46,790 nucleotides of DNA, from assembly GCA_949295005.1 (NCBI GenBank), contig CASFJL010000011.1, positions 1-46,790 of the forward strand, read 5' to 3'. The translations under genes were made by a program, and so were the position numbers. The notes beneath the pieces were generated by a model. The model had not been told where the DNA came from and did not search any database. It worked only from the letters and a program-made list of their open reading frames with translations. The stretch comes from an uncultured Pseudomonadota bacterium (GTDB lineage Bacteria; Pseudomonadota; Alphaproteobacteria; RF32; CAG-239). Positions 44,788-46,790 of this stretch are shown piece after piece (positions within the stretch are counted from its first letter, which is position 1; every line of letters starts with the position of its first letter).

Positions 44788-45294
44788 TTATTCTATAATC
44801 TCATCTGAAAAAACACCAAAAATATTATTCTTTGCCACCCAGCCCTCAATATTATTAAACTTAATTAAACAAAACTGACTATCTTTTGGGCATTTTATAA
44901 TTTCACCTACAACCTCATCTTCTACTTTTGCAATAATTTTTGATTGATAATTGGGTTTATCATAAATATTATTTTGCCCAGGAGTGATAATTTTTGCGGT
45001 TCTTTTGCCGGATAACATGGATTTATGCATCCAACTCTCTGTACCTTGCCAATCTTTAATTTTTCTCCATAATTCAAACTCTGCCGTAATTTGAACCGGT
45101 GCATTTTTTTGCATATATACCCATTCTATTGGATATCTTACCCCCGGACCTGAACGTGCATTAATATGATTTGAACGCAAAGATACATAACGCGGCAATG
45201 TCAGACCTCTCTCTCCTTCATCTGGAAGAGCTTGCGCAAATGCACCTGATGTCAATGTCATTAAACATACTGCAACGCTCAGAAAAATTTTCAT
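44788..45294 (-). CDS. Secreted SH3-domain protein
   Basis: 168 residues with a signal peptide (SVAVCLMTLTSGAFAQA). Two bacterial SH3-like domains: the first around SNHINARSGPGVRYPIEWVY (residues about 40-95), the second around GQNNIYDKPNYQSKIIAKVE to NIEGWVAKNNIFG (about 105-160). Proteins of this form are common in alphaproteobacteria and probably bind cell-wall peptides. It has two cysteines (KCPKDSQFC) near 135-143. It is divergent from the M20 peptidase gene; 97 bp of AT-rich DNA lie between them with no clear promoter that I can defend. Confidence 0.88.
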   Translation of the reverse strand: MKIFLSVAVCLMTLTSGAFAQALPDEGERGLTLPRYVSLRSNHINARSGPGVRYPIEWVYMQKNAPVQITAEFELWRKIKDWQGTESWMHKSMLSGKRTAKIITPGQNNIYDKPNYQSKIIAKVEDEVVGEIIKCPKDSQFCLIKFNNIEGWVAKNNIFGVFSDEIIE

Positions 45295-45391
45295 TTTTAC
45301 ATCCTTTTAATTTTTATTATGTTATTTTGTTTTATTATGATTAAATATAATGAATAAAACGTAAAAAAACTAAAAAGAAGGGAAGAAAAAT

Positions 45392-46504
45392 ATGAATGTT
45401 ATTGATATTGCGCAAAATTTGATGCGTTTTCGTACAGAAACCGGAAATACCACTGAAATTGAAAAATGCTTAAATTATGCAAAATCACTTTTTGATGGCT
45501 TAGATGTTAAAGGTGGAATCTATCATTTTGACAATGCCTCTCCGGTGCTATTTTTGAGCAATGTTGAAACTGATAATTATGATGTGGTTTGCTTGGGACA
45601 CTTAGATGTTGTGCCGGCAACAGATGATATGTTTTCTCCTTATATCAAAGACGGTAAACTTTATGGTCGTGGCTCTTTGGATATGAAGTCTTTTGCAGCT
45701 GTTGCACTTAATTCTTTGGAACATGTTTTGAAAAACAAACTTCCACTCAAATTTGCAGTTATTCTTTCTACCGATGAAGAAAAAGGCTCAAAAAGCACAC
45801 ATGCCTTTATGGATGCTCATCCGAATCTGAGAGCTAAAATTGTGCTTGATAACGATGTGGGCGGTGACATTAACAAAATTGTTTCCAAATGCAAAAATCC
45901 GGTTTTTGTTAAGATTATGGCAGAAGGACTTGCTGCTCACGGTTCTACACCTTGGGATGGAATCGATGCTAATGAGATTTTGATGCAAACCTTATATAAT
46001 ATTCGCCAAATTTATCCTTATTATTCTAAAGGCGGTGTTGACCCTCAAGATAAATGGATTGATACCGTGCATGTTGCTATTATGAATGGTGGTGAAGTCA
46101 GTAATGTGATTGCGCGTCATGCCGAAGCCGTTTTGGACTTTCGTCTGACCGAAAATTCTACCGTCGAAAACCTAAAACGCAATTTGGATAAATGCATGGT
46201 ACAAGGTGCTACATATAAAATTTCTTCCGAAAGCACACCGGTTGTGATGGATGAAAATAACCCCTTTATTTTGGATTATAAACATTTTGCTGAACAAGCT
46301 CTCGGACATTCCTTAGAATTTGAGCATATCGGCGGGGCCACAGATTCAAGAGCCTTTGCTGTTCGCGGCTCCATTGTTATTATGCATTCAGGTACCGGTG
46401 AAGGGATGCATGCCGAAGGTGAATATGTGGAGGTGGATAGCGTCGAAAAAATTGCCGACACACAAATCAAATTCTTAGATAAACTCGCTCAAGATTTGAA
46501 ATAA
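45392..46504 (+). CDS. M20-family metallopeptidase / deacylase (ArgE/DapE-like)
   Basis: 370 residues. Zinc ligands of the M20 family are visible: GHLDVVPA (His) near 70, GRGSLDMKS (Asp) near 93, the catalytic/ligand pair in STDEEKGS near 128, and a late His in MHAEGEYV near 345. The lid domain is between about 175 and 285 (GLAAHGSTPWDGIDANE, containing the dimer-interface His). The family splits acyl groups from amino acids, as in arginine and lysine synthesis, or cleaves dipeptides; the exact substrate cannot be fixed. Ribosome site AAGAAGGGAAGAAAA. Length is typical. Confidence 0.92.
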   Translation: MNVIDIAQNLMRFRTETGNTTEIEKCLNYAKSLFDGLDVKGGIYHFDNASPVLFLSNVETDNYDVVCLGHLDVVPATDDMFSPYIKDGKLYGRGSLDMKSFAAVALNSLEHVLKNKLPLKFAVILSTDEEKGSKSTHAFMDAHPNLRAKIVLDNDVGGDINKIVSKCKNPVFVKIMAEGLAAHGSTPWDGIDANEILMQTLYNIRQIYPYYSKGGVDPQDKWIDTVHVAIMNGGEVSNVIARHAEAVLDFRLTENSTVENLKRNLDKCMVQGATYKISSESTPVVMDENNPFILDYKHFAEQALGHSLEFEHIGGATDSRAFAVRGSIVIMHSGTGEGMHAEGEYVEVDSVEKIADTQIKFLDKLAQDLK

Positions 46505-46539
46505 CTAAATAGCTAGAAAATTCTTTTAAGAAAAGTAAA

Positions 46540-46589
46540 AAACATAAATAAATGGCACCGACAATGTACGGTGTCATTTATTTATGTTT
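46540..46589. terminator. Long inverted repeat, probable terminator of the M20 gene
   Basis: Bases 46540-46560 and 46569-46589 form a 21-bp stem with one G-U pair around an 8-base loop (ACAATGTA). It ends in CATTTATTTATGTTT without a pure T tract, so termination is likely but not certain. It lies 36 bp after the M20 peptidase stop. Confidence 0.6.
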
Positions 46590-46691
46590 AAAAATTCTAC
46601 TCTTGTAAGAGAAGATAAGTCTGCATTATGTTAATATTATAGTGCATGGGTAAATGTATTTAAGACTTTTAATCTTATACCCCAAAAAGGC

Positions 46692-46720
46692 TTGCTTCAT
46701 TAACCAAAATTTAGTATAAT
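46692..46720 (+). promoter_or_regulatory. Sigma-70-type promoter of the gene at the right edge
   Basis: -35 TTGCTT (4 of 6), spacer of 17, perfect -10 TATAAT, 46 bp before the ATG at 46767. The preceding stretch 46590-46690 shows only a short CTCTTGTAAGAG palindrome. Confidence 0.65.
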
Positions 46721-46729
46721 AAGAGCTAG

Positions 46730-46749
46730 GTTATATAGGAGAATATAAC
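46730..46749 (+). promoter_or_regulatory. Small hairpin presenting a ribosome-site-like loop in the 5' leader
   Basis: GTTATAT (46730-46736) pairs perfectly with ATATAAC (46743-46749), leaving AGGAGA as the loop. A second ribosome site, AAAAGGAAG, follows at 46751-46759, at proper distance from the ATG at 46767. The hairpin could be a standby site or simply a chance palindrome. Confidence 0.3.
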
Positions 46750-46766
46750 GAAAAGGAAGTAAAACG

Positions 46767-46790
46767 ATGTGTCAAGGACCAAGACATAGT
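46767..46790 (+). CDS. Start of an unidentified gene, cut by the right edge
   Basis: ATG at 46767 with AAAAGGAAG upstream and a good promoter at 46692-46720. Only eight residues (MCQGPRHS) are visible, too few to name a family. Confidence 0.5.

Noticed and set aside
46540..46589. Miniature transposable element
   Set aside because: The stem-loop is short, lacks a visible target duplication, and sits where a terminator is expected; copy number cannot be tested here.

Overview
The window is AT-rich, gene-dense DNA that reads as the chromosome of an uncultured alphaproteobacterium. The clues are an alphaproteobacterial-style SPOR domain, the pilin leader type (G|RSMVEMLG), a secreted SH3-domain protein, and a small lipoprotein ending in a YPxxYP-type tail. 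A host-associated, gut-type lineage is my guess and is not shown by the sequence. No tRNA, rRNA, CRISPR array, transposase, integrase or relaxase was found.

Region 1 (1-24675, all minus strand) is a large type IV secretion (T4SS) operon. Its order, in the direction of transcription, parallels virB2-virB10. Two tandem VirB2-like pilins come first, then a third VirB2-like protein behind an SD-sequestering hairpin, then a VirB2-like domain fused to a long repeat tail. An internal terminator-like hairpin follows, then VirB3 and VirB4. Next are six consecutive secreted coiled-coil proteins in the virB5/virB6 position. After these come a VirB8-like protein, a small lipoprotein in the VirB7 role, a second VirB8-like protein, and VirB9 with a C-terminal SPOR domain. 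In the VirB10/DotG position lies a 1245-residue single-pass membrane protein made of about 60 copies of a 17-residue beta-type repeat. A second, secreted repeat protein follows. It carries a 570-bp internal duplication and an 8-bp frameshifting deletion, and it runs off the left edge.

Region 2 (24676-24964) is a divergent promoter region. Region 3 (24965-35892, plus strand) is a type IVb pilus operon: an OmpA-like protein, a TcpQ/PilL-like lipoprotein, PilN secretin, PilO, PilP, PilQ ATPase, PilR, an unusual pilin-like membrane protein, and the major pilin PilS with its own promoter and terminator. A PilT/DotB/TraJ-family ATPase (37463-38428) lies just beyond. It may serve the pilus or the T4SS. 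Between them is an LTA-synthase/phosphoethanolamine-transferase-type sulfatase broken by a one-base-class frameshift.

Region 4 (38471-46790) is mostly housekeeping and stress genes: xanthine-guanine phosphoribosyltransferase with a TlpA-like thioredoxin; a lipoprotein followed by a vWA / PP2C phosphatase / protein kinase trio that matches the TerY-P phosphorylation triad; a nitronate monooxygenase-like flavoprotein with a cysteine-rich tail; a histidine phosphatase; an SH3-domain protein; and an M20 metallopeptidase. A new gene with a good promoter starts at the right edge.

The most unusual content is the T4SS. It has a recognisable VirB core, but the pilin, VirB5/6 and VirB10 positions are heavily expanded or replaced by coiled-coil and beta-repeat proteins. 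It sits back to back with a complete type IVb pilus cluster.
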